From Trichostrongylus colubriformis (taxonomy: Eukaryota > Nematoda > Chromadorea > Rhabditida > Trichostrongylidae), in contig OZ022261.1 in NCBI GenBank assembly GCA_963978905.1, positions 26,347,686 to 26,411,685 on the forward strand: a stretch of DNA of 64,000 nucleotides. Reading direction: 5' to 3'. Of the stretch, positions 35,001-46,153 are shown in pieces (within the stretch, counting starts at the first letter, position 1; every line of letters starts with the position of its first letter). The notes below the pieces were generated by a model. It worked only from the letters and a program-made list of their open reading frames with translations, did no database searches and was not told where the DNA came from. A program made the translations under genes and the position numbers.

Positions 35001-36642
35001 TATTGTTGCTCCTTTTAACACTATAACGAATGAAGGCCGATTTAGACTTTTGTTCTACAATTATTAAATTTGAATTTAGCAACGGATGGCAAAACCAAAA
35101 TCTTTAAATAGAGCCGTGAATTGAGAAGGAACATACCATTTGTGTGAGGCATGGGTCATTGAAAACAGCGATTTCAATCACATATTGTGTTTCGCCATTC
35201 CCTCGCAGACGACATTCTGGTCGGCCTCAAAAGAGAATGAAATAAAATACTGGTTAAATTTCAGTCGTATTGCGTCAGTACATCCACCATGCCTTCTTTT
35301 TCATAATTCTCATTTGCCATATTTTCACTTTTTAGTTCTTACCAATGACGGCACAGATTCCATTTCTGGTGTGTTAAAGCTTTCCAAACCTTCAGCTTTC
35401 ATATAGAATTTCATGCAGAATTTCTAAGGACTCACAGTTTCGAGTTTTCGGTTTTATATTCGTAGAGAACAAATTAATCCTAGTGAAAACAGAAGGAGGG
35501 AGTAACATAAAAATGATCATTCGTCATTTAAAATGAACCACGCAGTGCACTTACATTCAGAACCGTAGTGAAATTTCATTGACTATTTGGCCTATATTAT
35601 TTTAGGGGTGAACCTATCGACACGTGAGGGAAACCTCCGAAAAGGTCTGGCACCATTCGCCGGGGTCCCTAACATAAGATACAGAACGCGGTACGCGCCT
35701 AAGGACCCAGCTACACACGGCACCGCTAACACGCACGCACCGCGTCGCACAGAATTCCAAACCCTATTCACCCGGACCATAAGGAAACAGAGGGTATGGT
35801 TTACATATTGGGTGGAAGCTCGTTCGGGAGGAATCAGTCTGAAGGGTAGTTCTTGCTTAATGTCAGTATCCCACCTTCAGTAAAATTCGCATGTAAATAT
35901 TCGATTTCTACAATGGCTCATTTGAAATGTTGAGCTGTATCGCTAGAATTCAATATAAGGCTTCGATCGAAATTTGTAATAAGAATTTCCGGTAACACAA
36001 GAGCAATGCCTGTGAGAGAGAGTGCTGAGTGGTGCAGACAACAATGTTGATTGTTGTTTTTATGTTACCCATATATTTATGTTCTATTTGCCTTATTGGG
36101 TCGCATGAAAAGTTTCACGCAAAAAGGTGAGAATTCGGCTGAAATACAGCTCTTCTCGGCCGGGTGGGCGCGGCCCTCGAGCAAGTGCCCACCCCGTCGT
36201 CCGCCGCGGTCGGAGACGCATTGTAGGAAAAGAGAGTTGCGTGAACAGCCTTACTCTCGGTTCCCAACCGCGGCGGACTACGGGACGGGGCATCTATTTG
36301 GAGGCTCCGCCCATCCGGCCAAGAATTTGGGGAGCTGTATCTTAGCCGAAATCTCACTTTTTCGCGTGAAACTTCGCATGCGGCCCTCATTAGGCAAATA
36401 CAGCATAAATATAAGGGTAACAAAGAGACTAATTTTTTCGTGCACGATTCTTTGAATGAAAACAAAGAAGGAAGTCGTATAAAATTGATCCTCGCTATTT
36501 GAGATGAACATTTGTGAAGAAAGATGCAGTAATTCACCTGATACTCCAACAACGATCCAGTCAGTGAATTTGCCGTCTGGATAGTAATTCGGATTGAATT
36601 TCACTTCGATTGTGATCAATTGCGATCCGCAACGGGGAGTCA
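29033..36642 (-). CDS. ZP-N domain single-pass membrane protein with long cytoplasmic tail (5' end missing)
   Basis: Exons in order: 36538-36642, 35137-35216, 34831-34988, 34600-34744, 32956-33058, 32548-32746, 31637-31725, 31156-31560, 30952-31095, 30685-30882, 30597-30667, 30444-30529, 30187-30291, 29797-29899, 29569-29676 and 29033-29229, about 765 codons. Every junction closes in phase except 31637-31725 to 31156-31560, which is one base off, so that exon or a missing neighbour is uncertain. The first three exons make a ZP-N module with its four cysteines ([21 protein letters not shown]), as in nematode cuticlin-like proteins that polymerise at apical surfaces. Then come a Ser/Thr/Asn-rich linker, a membrane helix ([20 protein letters not shown]) with basic stop-transfer residues, and a tail of about 440 residues rich in Ser and Arg. 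A ZP-C half with its cysteines was not found. The signal-peptide exon was not located. The specific orthologue is not named. Confidence 0.72.
33318..34188 (+). mobile_element. mariner-family transposon remnant inside a ZP-gene intron
   Basis: The left end TTAGGTTGTAAGGAAAGTT and the right end read in reverse, TTAGGTTGTGAGGAAAGTTT, are mariner-type terminal repeats that continue into CCGGTTTTTCGC. TA precedes the left end (33316-33317). Near 33905-33945 the plus strand encodes S-Y-S-P-D-L-A-L, matching the conserved YSPDLAP block of mariner transposases, followed by F-P-K-H-L-D-S-F. The frame is broken by stops and the element is about 870 bp, shorter than the usual 1.3 kb, so it is an internally deleted relic that cannot make a working enzyme. 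It lies between ZP-gene exons 34600-34744 and 32956-33058. Confidence 0.75.
36046..36458. mobile_element. long foldback element, family B, copy 3, in a ZP-gene intron
   Basis: GTTACCCATATATTTATG on the left pairs with CATAAATATAAGGGTAAC on the right, and CGTCCGCCGCGG pairs with CCGCGGCGGAC near the centre. Arms and layout match 28584-29019. It lies in the intron between ZP-gene exons 36538-36642 and 35137-35216. Confidence 0.75.
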
Positions 36643-39600
36643 CTGAACACAAACGTTAATCAGTCATCGAATAATATAGAAAGTTACTAAGTGCAAGGAA
36701 AATTTGGAAATTTCACCAGGATTTGTTCTCAAACTCTATTGAAGTGAATCGAAAAGCACCATGGATTTGAACGCTAAATGTCCTATTATTGGAGGAACCC
36801 GAACAGTCCAGCAAGTCTGATTAATTTCGAACTAAGAGTTTGGCGCACCCTTTTCAGTACTTCGTATGATGCAATCATATATGTGGAATCATACGAAAGT
36901 ACAAAATAAAATAAAAATAAATAATCTGAATGGTGACCGTGTTTTGGATAACTGGAGTGAACGGCTCAAATATTAGCAGTGCTCAATTTTGGTCTAAAAT
37001 TTCATTGAATTTTAGTACCCTTATGTTAGCATACAATATCTATTTAGGTCATTTTGTGCTCATTTTCAGGTGTTTCCTTTGGCTCCTTTATGGATCAAAC
37101 AATAGACGCTATCACTATGGGGGTGCGGGGAGAGAGAGAGAGAGAGGGGGGGGGGGTTGGGCATATTATAGAATGATGAACATCTATGCATTTCTGTGGT
37201 GTCGAACTTGGTAAACGTCGAACATCGACATGTCTTGACATGTTTAAAGGAACCGGAAGGGGTTCCTTTAAACTTTAAGAAAGAGGAAGATGTAAAAAAT
37301 GATCATTTTGTAACGAGCATTCAAAGTTAGAAGCGATAATCTGTGAAAAAACTTCAATACAAAAGATAGCGCCAAAAATGAACCAGGATGGGTTAGGAAT
37401 ACGCTCCCTTCCTTCCATGATTTCTCTTTCCGTTGGTACCGTAAGACTGTACGGGAATCCTCAGTACCACCTTTCCACCCACATTCGTCATGAGCTTCGG
37501 TCAGAATGAAAGTCACACAGGCAAAAGAATTTTGAGTGCACGAAGATAAGGATCGTTGTACGGTCATGCCTTTTTTTTGAAATTGTAACCCTCCCCTTCG
37601 GCAGCCATCAAACTGGCGCCGACCTCGCACGCACTATTGGCGGTAAATTCAGCAACACTTTTTACGATCGCTATGTTGTTCGATTGCTTGGCATGTCGTA
37701 AAGTCAAATGCATGGGTAATTTTCTATTTCCCGGAAAAATCTACTCACTATAGTCTCCTCGCTATTCCCGCATTAGCGACTCTGGGCTGCTGAGTTATGT
37801 TATCGTACGGCTAGGGCCTATAAGTCCCAGCGTGAGACCCCTTTGGAACAATAATACAGAACGAAAATCGTTCGCCCATTTACAATGCTGAGGCTAATTA
37901 TAATTATTGATTTGGCAAAGTCTGCGATCGTTACTGTCCGCTGAGAGGAGGCCGGTACTCACTATAATTTGCACTCGCATGCGCCGCCGGTAATTGACCA
38001 TCCTCATGGCCCGCTCATGCAGCAGCAACCAGCGATGAGCGTCCCCGGGTTGTTTCGTTTGAAGTTGAACAAGAACGATTTGGAAACTCACCCCCACCCA
38101 AAGTAACGACATAATGGGGTCTCATGTAGCTAAGCAGCTCAATCTTTGTGGAGGTGGTAAAAAGTTTTAAAAAATTTGGAAGGAGGAGGAAGCAAGAATA
38201 CAGAAAGACGAAAAAAAGCAAAGGTATCGGAGAAATTATGAACAAGAGACCCTTCGATCACATGTGCCAGTTAAGGATCCGCAAGCATAAAAAATCAATA
38301 ATCAGCAAAAAAATCACGGCAGATCATTTCATTTCCAATACAGGGGATCAATAAGAAAAATTTATTTTTGATGCAAGTATGTAGCTACCTGGGCAGGTCT
38401 ATGTCAAGCCTAGTTCCACCATGTTTGTTTCAAAGTAAGGGGTGCAAATATAGATTTTAAATTAGATTATGGGCGCTTGCGAACCGAGTGGTCATTCCAG
38501 TCAGCGGAGGGATGGTAGGGTGTTTTGTAGGTGCACAAATGGGCTGAAATTACTATTGAGGGCTTTTGACTACATCATGGTGCCCAGTGGCCGTCCCTCA
38601 CTGCTTTATGGTGATGATCGCATTGTATTCCATTCATGTCCTCAAACTGATGACCAATCTAATTCGATCATGGGCCTTTTCCTTTGCAGCAGTGTGGCTG
38701 CAGATACTTTGAAAATACTATATTCGAAAAATTTGAAGTTGAAACAAATGCTTTATATTGCTCAGGAAGACTCAACATGCTTTCTATTGCTCAAGAAGAC
38801 TCTTCGCTACTGCATGACCATTTTTTTTTCGGTGCTATTGAAGAGGTCCCATAAGACCTTTCCAAATCATAAAATCAAGAAAAAAAATGGGAAAAATTCA
38901 ACGGAAGTCCTGTATATAAAGCAAAGCTGACCTTGAACTCGTGGTGGTATTGTAAATTGAGATCTAACGAGATCAACGTACAGAATACAGCTGATTATGA
39001 CAAGTATCATCGTTTTGATCGATATGCGAACATATTTTGAAAAAAATGTCTATGACGAGCGTATGTTATTCCAGTAGAACCAATTGAATTCTGAAACAGA
39101 ATTTCATAGTAAGCTTATAAGTGCGAGTTTCACAATCAAAACTCCAAGTGCCAGTAAGCAATGAGTCTGCAGAGGTAGTAGCAATTATATCGATGGGAAT
39201 GGACTCAAAATAGTAATAAATTTAACTCACTAGTAAGAGACTGCGAAATGCGCCAATACAACAATGAAAAGGGCGAAATGAGTGCAGTGACGTTAATTAA
39301 TGAATCGCGGAGGGTCTTATAGGACTGAAAGCTGTATGAACAAGGTATCCCGAGGTACTACCAGTATATCCATCATTGTGTACAGTTCGGTACGGTTGAC
39401 TGATCACATGCGGGGATCGCTCTGTATAACTGGATGCGCGTGCTATAAGTGAGCGTTACTCAAGAGTTACGCTAACTGACCCAATACAATAGTAAGACCC
39501 CGACACCCTGTGAAAAATTCGATGTGGACCGTTGTAGCTTGGCTACAGTAGTCGTACGGTTGGCGAAGCGTACGAAACACTATAGGCCTATTTTTTTGTG

Positions 39601-41733
39601 GACCAGGTGCGTCATTATGCGTCACTTGAGAAAGTCTCGTACTGAAGGATGGCCAGCCAACGCATTCAGACGCAGAAAAATTCACTGGTGTGTGACAATA
39701 TGCAAAAAACACGTATTCGATCCAATGACCATGGCCAGGAGGAATATCAAGTTAGTCCTCACAAGAACAAGCAGAGGGGGTTTTTGTCCAGGGGAATGGT
39801 ACTTCAGGGTAATGCTTGTAAGTATGACAGATAGCGCATATCAAAATGAGTAGCTGGAAATCAGATGCTGGCATGATGCATGAGTGGGCGGAGGTGACAA
39901 GCCTGGGTGGCACACGAGCGAATCATGTTCCAAGGTCGTCTATGTATTGTACGTCAACAAAGGTGGAGGGATGAGATGCCAACGAATCTGCGGCGTTGAA
40001 GTGAATCGTGAAGCGCATATCGCTGCTCGCGTGATTCACCGAAGCAGGATCGTGAGGATGGCTAGAAAAGGAAATTGTTGGATGAAAAACGATCATCGGC
40101 GTCTCGCATTGATGCATTCGCTTCTGGATTGCTGCGCATGTCTTCAATTGCTCTAGAATTTTTAAGTTCACACTTTGTATCGACGAAAGGGAGGTGAAGG
40201 TAAAAGTCGGCCAGCCCCACCTCTAGCTGACCACGAATCTTACGGTCATAGCTGGTATAAAACTACTGTATCCCTGAATTTTAGGCTCAAATGAGGCTGC
40301 TGGTTAAGCTACAGTCTCATGTGCTTCTACAGAAATCTTCATAGTCGAGCATGAAAATGAGGAATCCAAAATTCATGTCAAAAGGAGCAGGCGCCTAGCC
40401 TCTGTACAGTAACCGCCCAATCATCATATGCGCGTATATTTTTTTTTCGAACTGTCAAGGACAAGTCAATGTTTTCCGATTGGCAAATGCAGGTATATCG
40501 CCATGACAGGTGACGAGCATAATATGAACAAGTGACACGTGCCGAAAATCGAAGAAGACAGCGTTCTTGAAAGAGATTTCGGAGGCCACATATAGCTATA
40601 TAGGGCCAAATACGGCAACATCAAATATTGTTGTGTCGTTCAGCGATCGAGGGCGCGTTCAGCATGAGTAATCGACAATGATTAACAACGATCAGCTAAA
40701 GAGCAAACACTGTAATCCCCTCCATAAAGATTTGGATCCTCTGGGGAAAGAAAAACTTTGAGATAACTGGGGCACCAAAGGGGGCCACGCGAACTTACAG
40801 AATTTCCCACTTGGAAAATCAAAAAGAAACTCTCACTGAGTTCTACAGCAGTTACAATTGAGTATCGCTGTATCTTGCCTCGTACTTCACGAAAAGATGC
40901 AATGCATCTAACCGAAGCTTTGCCCGATGATATTCTGTGAAGCGAGGAACACAAACCTAGATCTCAGCACTAATTACAAGTTTTACGGACTTTGATTTGC
41001 TTACGGTAATTGCGAGCAGCGACTGCAAAAATAGGTTAAATGTATCTAGAATGTGTCGCCCACTTATACCTGGCTCAAGTGGGTGAAGGCTTTTTCAGAC
41101 TGTTCAGTTCATAGGTAAAGCAGTTCTAGTTCCACAAAATCAAAATTACTAAGCACCCAGGAGCAGAATTTCTGATTTCCAGCGGTAAAGTTGTCAAGTA
41201 CCTATAGAATTTATTATGGACTTTAATGAGACCCCCTTCTAATGTAAATATCCCATCTCAGGCTATTTTGGCTCAGATCTTGGTCACAACAGCCTGTATT
41301 TTCATTTCTGTGTATTTTGGGGAATTTTGTTGTAAAGGCGGTAGACAGAACAGAATAGGCTGCTTCATTGGAATGACTGTCACCGATATCTTTATGAAAA
41401 GCAAAAGAAAAAAATGTAAAATTAGGGTTCAGTGGGAACCAATGTGGGTGCGATACTGTTTCCAATGTCATGGAAATAGAAGAGATGAGCAAAAGGGGGA
41501 AGCAAAAACACCAGATTAAGCCTCAATCAAGAAAACTACTCAATTAGATTATTGTATGGAGCTACTCAAGACTACAAGAGCTTATAACGGCGGCTTATTG
41601 TGAACTGGTCGTGGACGTCGCATCGTGTCTTTGAGTATGAGATATGAGCACATCATCATTGAATAAAACAGTCACAGAGGATGGGTTGGGTATCCATGAG
41701 ACGGCGCTGCGGGTGGTAGAGTTCTATAGCTAA
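36643..41733. other. no firmly supported gene; short hairpin and simple repeats
   Basis: A purine run (GA)n(G)n lies at about 37122-37156, and a perfect hairpin at 37242-37273. The minus strand at 38092-38245 encodes a hydrophobic stretch ending in a strong donor (GGG|GTGAGT) whose phase would fit the first known ZP-gene exon, but the frame has no ATG and a stop lies four codons before the stretch, so it is not called. A 153-codon plus-strand ORF at 38469-38930 has no recognised domain. A minus-strand stretch ending in ATA|GTGAGT near 37972 also looks exon-like. Confidence 0.4.
37242..37273. repeat. perfect 13-bp inverted repeat with 6-base loop
   Basis: GTTTAAAGGAACC at 37242-37254 is followed by GGAAGG and the exact reverse complement at 37261-37273. 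The arm resembles the CTTTAAAGGAA terminus of the family B foldback elements. Confidence 0.6.
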
Positions 41734-42136
41734 CTAGGACGAGAGTTGGCGATGAGACGAATATTGAGTATAGGCGGATGTGTTGGAGGGCGCAAGGTAA
41801 TTGTAGACCGGCCGTAATGCAGTCGACCGCCGCTCACCCTGCTCGACATAGGACCAGAAGCGGATGAACGGGCCGAACGGGTTGAAGGTGAGCATGCTGA
41901 TGTCACCCGAGTGGTAGACCTTGACGAAGGTTTCTCTGTGACCATTCTTGCAAGTGACCACTTCTAAAACTTTCTGGAACTTTCAAAGATTCAAAGGTAT
42001 CATTCATGCGGTAGCGCATGATCCATAGCCTATTAATTCCGAGTTGGCCGAAGGTATCAGCGTTGTTCCAAAATCTAACCTCCCTAAACTCACGAGCCCT
42101 TCTTCTGAAGAGCTCGCGAGTGATGGTTAAGAACAT
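41734..42136 (-). CDS. candidate two-exon gene or 3' part of a gene, function unknown
   Basis: Proposed exons are 42094-42136 (ATG at 42134-42136, donor C|GTGAGT) and 41734-41963 (acceptor GTTTTAG), giving 90 residues in phase. Codon use in the second exon is GC-ending and protein-like, with F-V-K-V-Y-H-S-G-D, F-N-P-F-G-P-F-I-R-F-W and a Tyr/Ser-rich C-terminus before TAG. The frame of exon 1 stays open upstream of the ATG to a stop near 42190, and an exon-like stretch at 42185-42260 ends in AAA|GTAAGC but does not join in phase, so the true 5' end is unresolved. No domain was recognised. A plus-strand ORF (42236-42454) behind a strong acceptor at 42206 is an alternative reading of the neighbourhood. 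Confidence 0.35.
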
Positions 42137-42896
42137 AGGCCTTCGTGAAGGTAGCTGATCATGACCTCCACCATATCTCTTGCTTACTTTTTTCCCTCAA
42201 TTCCAGGGTGTGCAACCCTGAAGCACTGATACTCGATGGATTTGTCAGGTGTGGACTCAAAACTGGTCTACAAAACAGCTATGGGTAACATATGTGACAG
42301 CGCATGGACTCAGACGTACTCGGTTCCTGTCGGCAACGATTCCGATGCCATTGCATTCAATGTCAAGTGGTCCCAAGTGCAGCTCTCACCGTCCTTAATA
42401 GTAGGCAGAGAGCGATTACCATGCAGTAATGCACCGCTATCATGGCACGTATAGGGCCAAACACTTGAAGGTACCTTGGGTAGCAGTTCCTACGTTAGTG
42501 GTCTCAAAAAATAGCCACCTCACGAGTACACGCAATAAATTACTAAGCATAGCAGTATCATAAACATCAGCAACTGGCAGCTGGAAACATGTCTTGTTGA
42601 GCTAGCTTTTCTTATTCCATTTTCACCTTCAACCCGCCTTTTCATTGCACAGTAAGGGGGGCTCCACTTATCCATTCTCCTGCTCGTCCATGAAATAGCC
42701 CATTCCGTATCTTTCCGATGTTGTCATACGTGGTCAGACCGAACTGCATTTGCTAACTCCCAGAGTCAAGCACAGTTACGCACCAAAAAAAGCTCAGCGA
42801 TTTCAACTAGTAGAATCCCTAAAGGAAATGACAAATGGCATCGCTTCGAGTGGATGGTAAAATGGATAGAAGCCTGATAGAGCCATCGCGTGAAAG

Positions 42897-43138
42897 GGGG
42901 TGTGTGCCCTTATGTCAGGATTTCGCACGATGACGAGCGGCGTGCGACGGAGTGTGTGCGAGCTGTGCGCATCGCCGTAGTTGGGTCTCAGGACGATTAC
43001 ACGGTAATGTTAGAGGCGAGATACGCGCTTGACTTGTAATCGCTTCGGGACCCTACAACATGGCTCCTTCAGCTTGTCCGCATTGCTTCGCTTGCGACAT
43101 GCCGCGGTGCGAAATCACGACATAAGGGTACACACCCC
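42897..43138. mobile_element. MITE family C, complete 242-bp copy
   Basis: The left end GGGGTGTGTGCCCTTATGTC is mirrored at the right end (GACATAAGGGTACACACCCC), with the pairing continuing into ATTTCGCA / TGCGAAAT. The interior holds GCGTGCGAC and GTGCGAGCTG motifs and a CGCTTCGGGACCC block. Related, mostly partial copies lie at about 35690-35780, 46755-46862, 55268-55505, 55960-56125, 58040-58265 and 62760-62930. Confidence 0.75.
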
Positions 43139-43683
43139 ATGGAAGGCAGCCTAAGCAGTATTTTAAACGGAGACGAGTCAGGATTTGTCTGAGTCCACCA
43201 TATACGTATGTAATTCCTTCTCATTGCCTCAAACTAAATAGGTCATGTGAGCCATGACCAGCTTTTTTGATGTTATCATTACACTAACCATGAGCATTTT
43301 CACTTTGTCACAACTACTGAGCTTTTCGATCGATATTTATTCAAGCTGCAACCACTCAGCAACCTCATGTTCTGAATCTGGAGGAATATTCGAAGATGAG
43401 TGAAAGTGCGAGAATACTAAAAGTGCAGCTTAACTGGGATTTTGGTATAGTCAGTGTAGGAGCTATTGCTACTCGTTGCATTCTATTCTTTTTACGTAAT
43501 TTATGAAAAAAAAACAATTTATTCACGGTTCACTCGTCCACAATCAAGTCTTACCAGCAGCTCGAACTACTATGTGATTTTTTCATTCCACACTTTCACA
43601 CTCATTAATCGTACAGGACGCTATGGGTCATCGTGACACTCGATATAAGAATGATCGCGCAGTAACAAAGAATGTTAACGTGA

Positions 43684-44096
43684 TCAAGTGATGATTTGCA
43701 GAATGGTATAATTCGAAAACCAAGAATATGAGTCACTGTTGTGATTTTGCTGGACATCGGCTGAAAGCGGATTCGATCGCTGTGATGGAGCACGGGGTGC
43801 AGAACCAGTTGATTCGCATTTTGTTACTGTGATCCCCTCTAGAGGCTTAGCCGATTGTGGAATAGCTGTGAGATTACACGACGACGAGGACCTGGACTCA
43901 CCAGTTTCAGAGAGCATGCAGCATGACAAAGTATGATAATCAGATAACCGCGACTTTTCTTCGTGGCTGCATACCAGAAAAGGACACCATCCAACAAAAC
44001 GATGATAGCAGTGATAGTTAAATAATCACCGTACCTTGCCTTTTCTGCAGCAAATTGGTTAATCTTGCAGAGATAGGCCATGTTGTAGTCCACCAT
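43684..44096 (-). CDS. candidate gene or terminal exons, Ser-rich protein of unknown function
   Basis: Exons 44035-44096 (ATG at 44094-44096, donor AAG|GTACGG) and 43684-43966 (acceptor CTGGTATGCAG, stop TGA at 43684-43686) join in phase to give 114 residues. The long exon reads H-E-E-K-S-R-L-S-D-Y-H-T-L-S, then a run of four serines and many Ser, Asn and Gln residues, as in a disordered tail. An in-frame TGA lies just before the ATG, so the start is either this ATG or an acceptor within the short exon. Read without splicing, the intron codes for a hydrophobic helix in another frame, which is misleading. No domain was recognised. Confidence 0.4.
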
Positions 44097-46122
44097 TCAA
44101 TGAAGGATATGTATGTCCAGTTTGCCCAATCTGAATAATGGCTGGTAAAGTGGGCCCTATGATTAATAGGAGGATCATTAGCAAGCCGCTCCCTTAGAAG
44201 AAACAGAATATCACGGTGGGGCGGGTGGCTGCTCACTATAGGCATTTTCAGACCACTTTGCAAGCACCAAAATCTCCCTTCCCCATCGTTTTGATTTGCA
44301 GATGGCGTTAAAAGTATTTGTAAGCGCTCAAATGCAACTTTAGTTCAACACGTAAATATGATATCGATCCAAATATGCCTTCATGTCAGTTAATGGATTC
44401 GTATCTGGAAAATGCCTGAACCGCATGGAGAGGGAGCGAACCGAACATCTACCAAAGGACACGAGGTACCATGACAAAGGTGGTAACTAATGAATTTATA
44501 TATCGCTTTGCCATTTCGATCTTCTTCTTCCCCAATTTCATGGACAAAAGTTGAAGAGCTTAAAGAAGATGGTTGAAATCACCGTGGCACACCCGTGGAG
44601 CTACAAAACAGAGCGATACGTTGAATGCGCGGTGATATCTGTTACTTCATCATTGCATCTTCATGCCACCTGCCTCTCAAACCCACTGGGTGACAGAAAA
44701 TAACCTTTGAAGTTTTCCATATCTATCTTCATAACCAGGGAAGAGGTGGTGTAGTCATAGGTGGCGCGCACTCTAACTCCCGCAGTGCAGGATCAGATCC
44801 AACAGCAACGCCTCCAAGCCAAAGAGGCCATCAGTCCCTTCAAGATAGGTGAGTTGGTAGCAGATTCGTCCGGGAGGACATAAGAACTTGCTTGTACATC
44901 AGCTGGCCCCCATTGTACAGGCCATACCACACTCACGTGCCACCACGATTCTGAATGAAACTAGAATGAACGGCGCATTTCAAGAAGACATTGATTGAAA
45001 CCGAAAACTTCATCCCTTTTATCCTTTATCCTTATAGTTGCTGGCAATTCTGAATGATTCCATAAAACTGCTAACAATAAGGAAAGCACACTGCTCAAAT
45101 AGTTTCCTATCAATCGAGCTTTCGGGATTGCAGCATACTTTTGCACATGATCGGTTTGTCAAATATGTCTCTAGGCGCAGACACCGTGGATTACCGTGTA
45201 AAAATAGAATTCCGTACAATGGTATCAGTGGTATACGATGGTGAATAGATCGAAATCTGAATATTTTTGACTTATGTATCCGAGAGGTGCTTCAGGCCGC
45301 GTGCCTCTTGTTGTGAGCCACGTTCTGCAGGCGCTCAGTATAAATGCGGCCTTATCGTTTCGCTGTGGACGACGATGAAAAGGTACACTTGCGGGGAGCC
45401 TTTTATAGACATCGTTAGGGGTAATGGGAGAGATCGGAACTGGGGTACATGTTTTCCTTGATTGGTCGTAACCTTCAAACATCTGATATGGCAAAATATA
45501 AAATATAATGTCTGATATGGCAACAATGACAAAACTCCAGTCGGAAGCTCACCATCGGCGCTTTATCCCCACCTCGTCGGGGTGCCTTTAGGTCAAATGG
45601 GTACCAACAACGGAGTGGTTGTGGAGGGCGTGCCAGCGCTGGCCACGCTGGCTTCGCTGCCTGCATCATGAATCCGGAAGGTGCGCAAGCACGTCCGCAA
45701 ATAGATGTGTGGTGGTAGGTGACCATTTGCACTTTCAGAAAGTTCTTTGTTTTTTGTGGGACCTTTTCAATTCTGTGGTTCTTACGGATGCTTCACATTT
45801 GACATTGAGGCCTGCAAATTCCTTATACAAGAGTGGAGGTGAAAGCGGGCTTGACAGGCACAGGAATGTGGAGCTTTTGCGTGAACTACAAATTGTTTCA
45901 AGAGGGCCATGGGACCATGTCAGTGGCAATGCCATGGGAGTACCTGGTTTCCTCGAAAGTCTGCTTCTCAGATCCAGATCGAACTTATATCGAGCTTATA
46001 CAAAATGCTGTTATCGGTACTATTACCTCCGATGACCATGGGAGTGTGAAAGGGATACATATCCTGACGGCTCACATCAGGAAGGAAGTACAATGTTTTT
46101 ACTCAGACATAAGAACTAATAA
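44097..46122. other. no gene recognised
   Basis: Open frames of 60-138 codons occur on both strands at 45038-46141 but match no known family, and several overlap each other. A 59-bp deletion relative of the MITE at 27064-27228 lies at 45294-45352. Confidence 0.4.
45294..45352. mobile_element. deleted relative of the 27064-27228 MITE
   Basis: It begins AGGCCGCGTGCCTC and ends CAGTATAAATGCGGCCT, keeping both ends of the 165-bp element but little of its middle. Confidence 0.45.
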
Positions 46123-46128
46123 TTTATT
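46123..46128 (-). terminator. polyadenylation signal AATAAA of the vitellogenin gene
   Basis: The minus strand reads AATAAA 26 bases after the TGA stop at 46154-46156. Confidence 0.7.
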
Positions 46129-46153
46129 TGTACGTTTCTAAAGCTTGTTGATC

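Noticed and set aside
38092..38245. Hydrophobic leader-like exon that would join the ZP gene in phase
   Set aside because: The frame has no ATG before the hydrophobic stretch and a stop codon lies four codons upstream; the join would also need a 1.4-kb intron with no other support.
38469..38930. A 153-codon plus-strand ORF with an ATG
   Set aside because: No recognisable domain, AT-rich lysine-heavy C-terminus, and no supporting signals.
44740..44900. Possible tRNA-like or structured RNA segment
   Set aside because: No cloverleaf with A and B box consensus could be drawn; no tRNA gene was found anywhere in the window.
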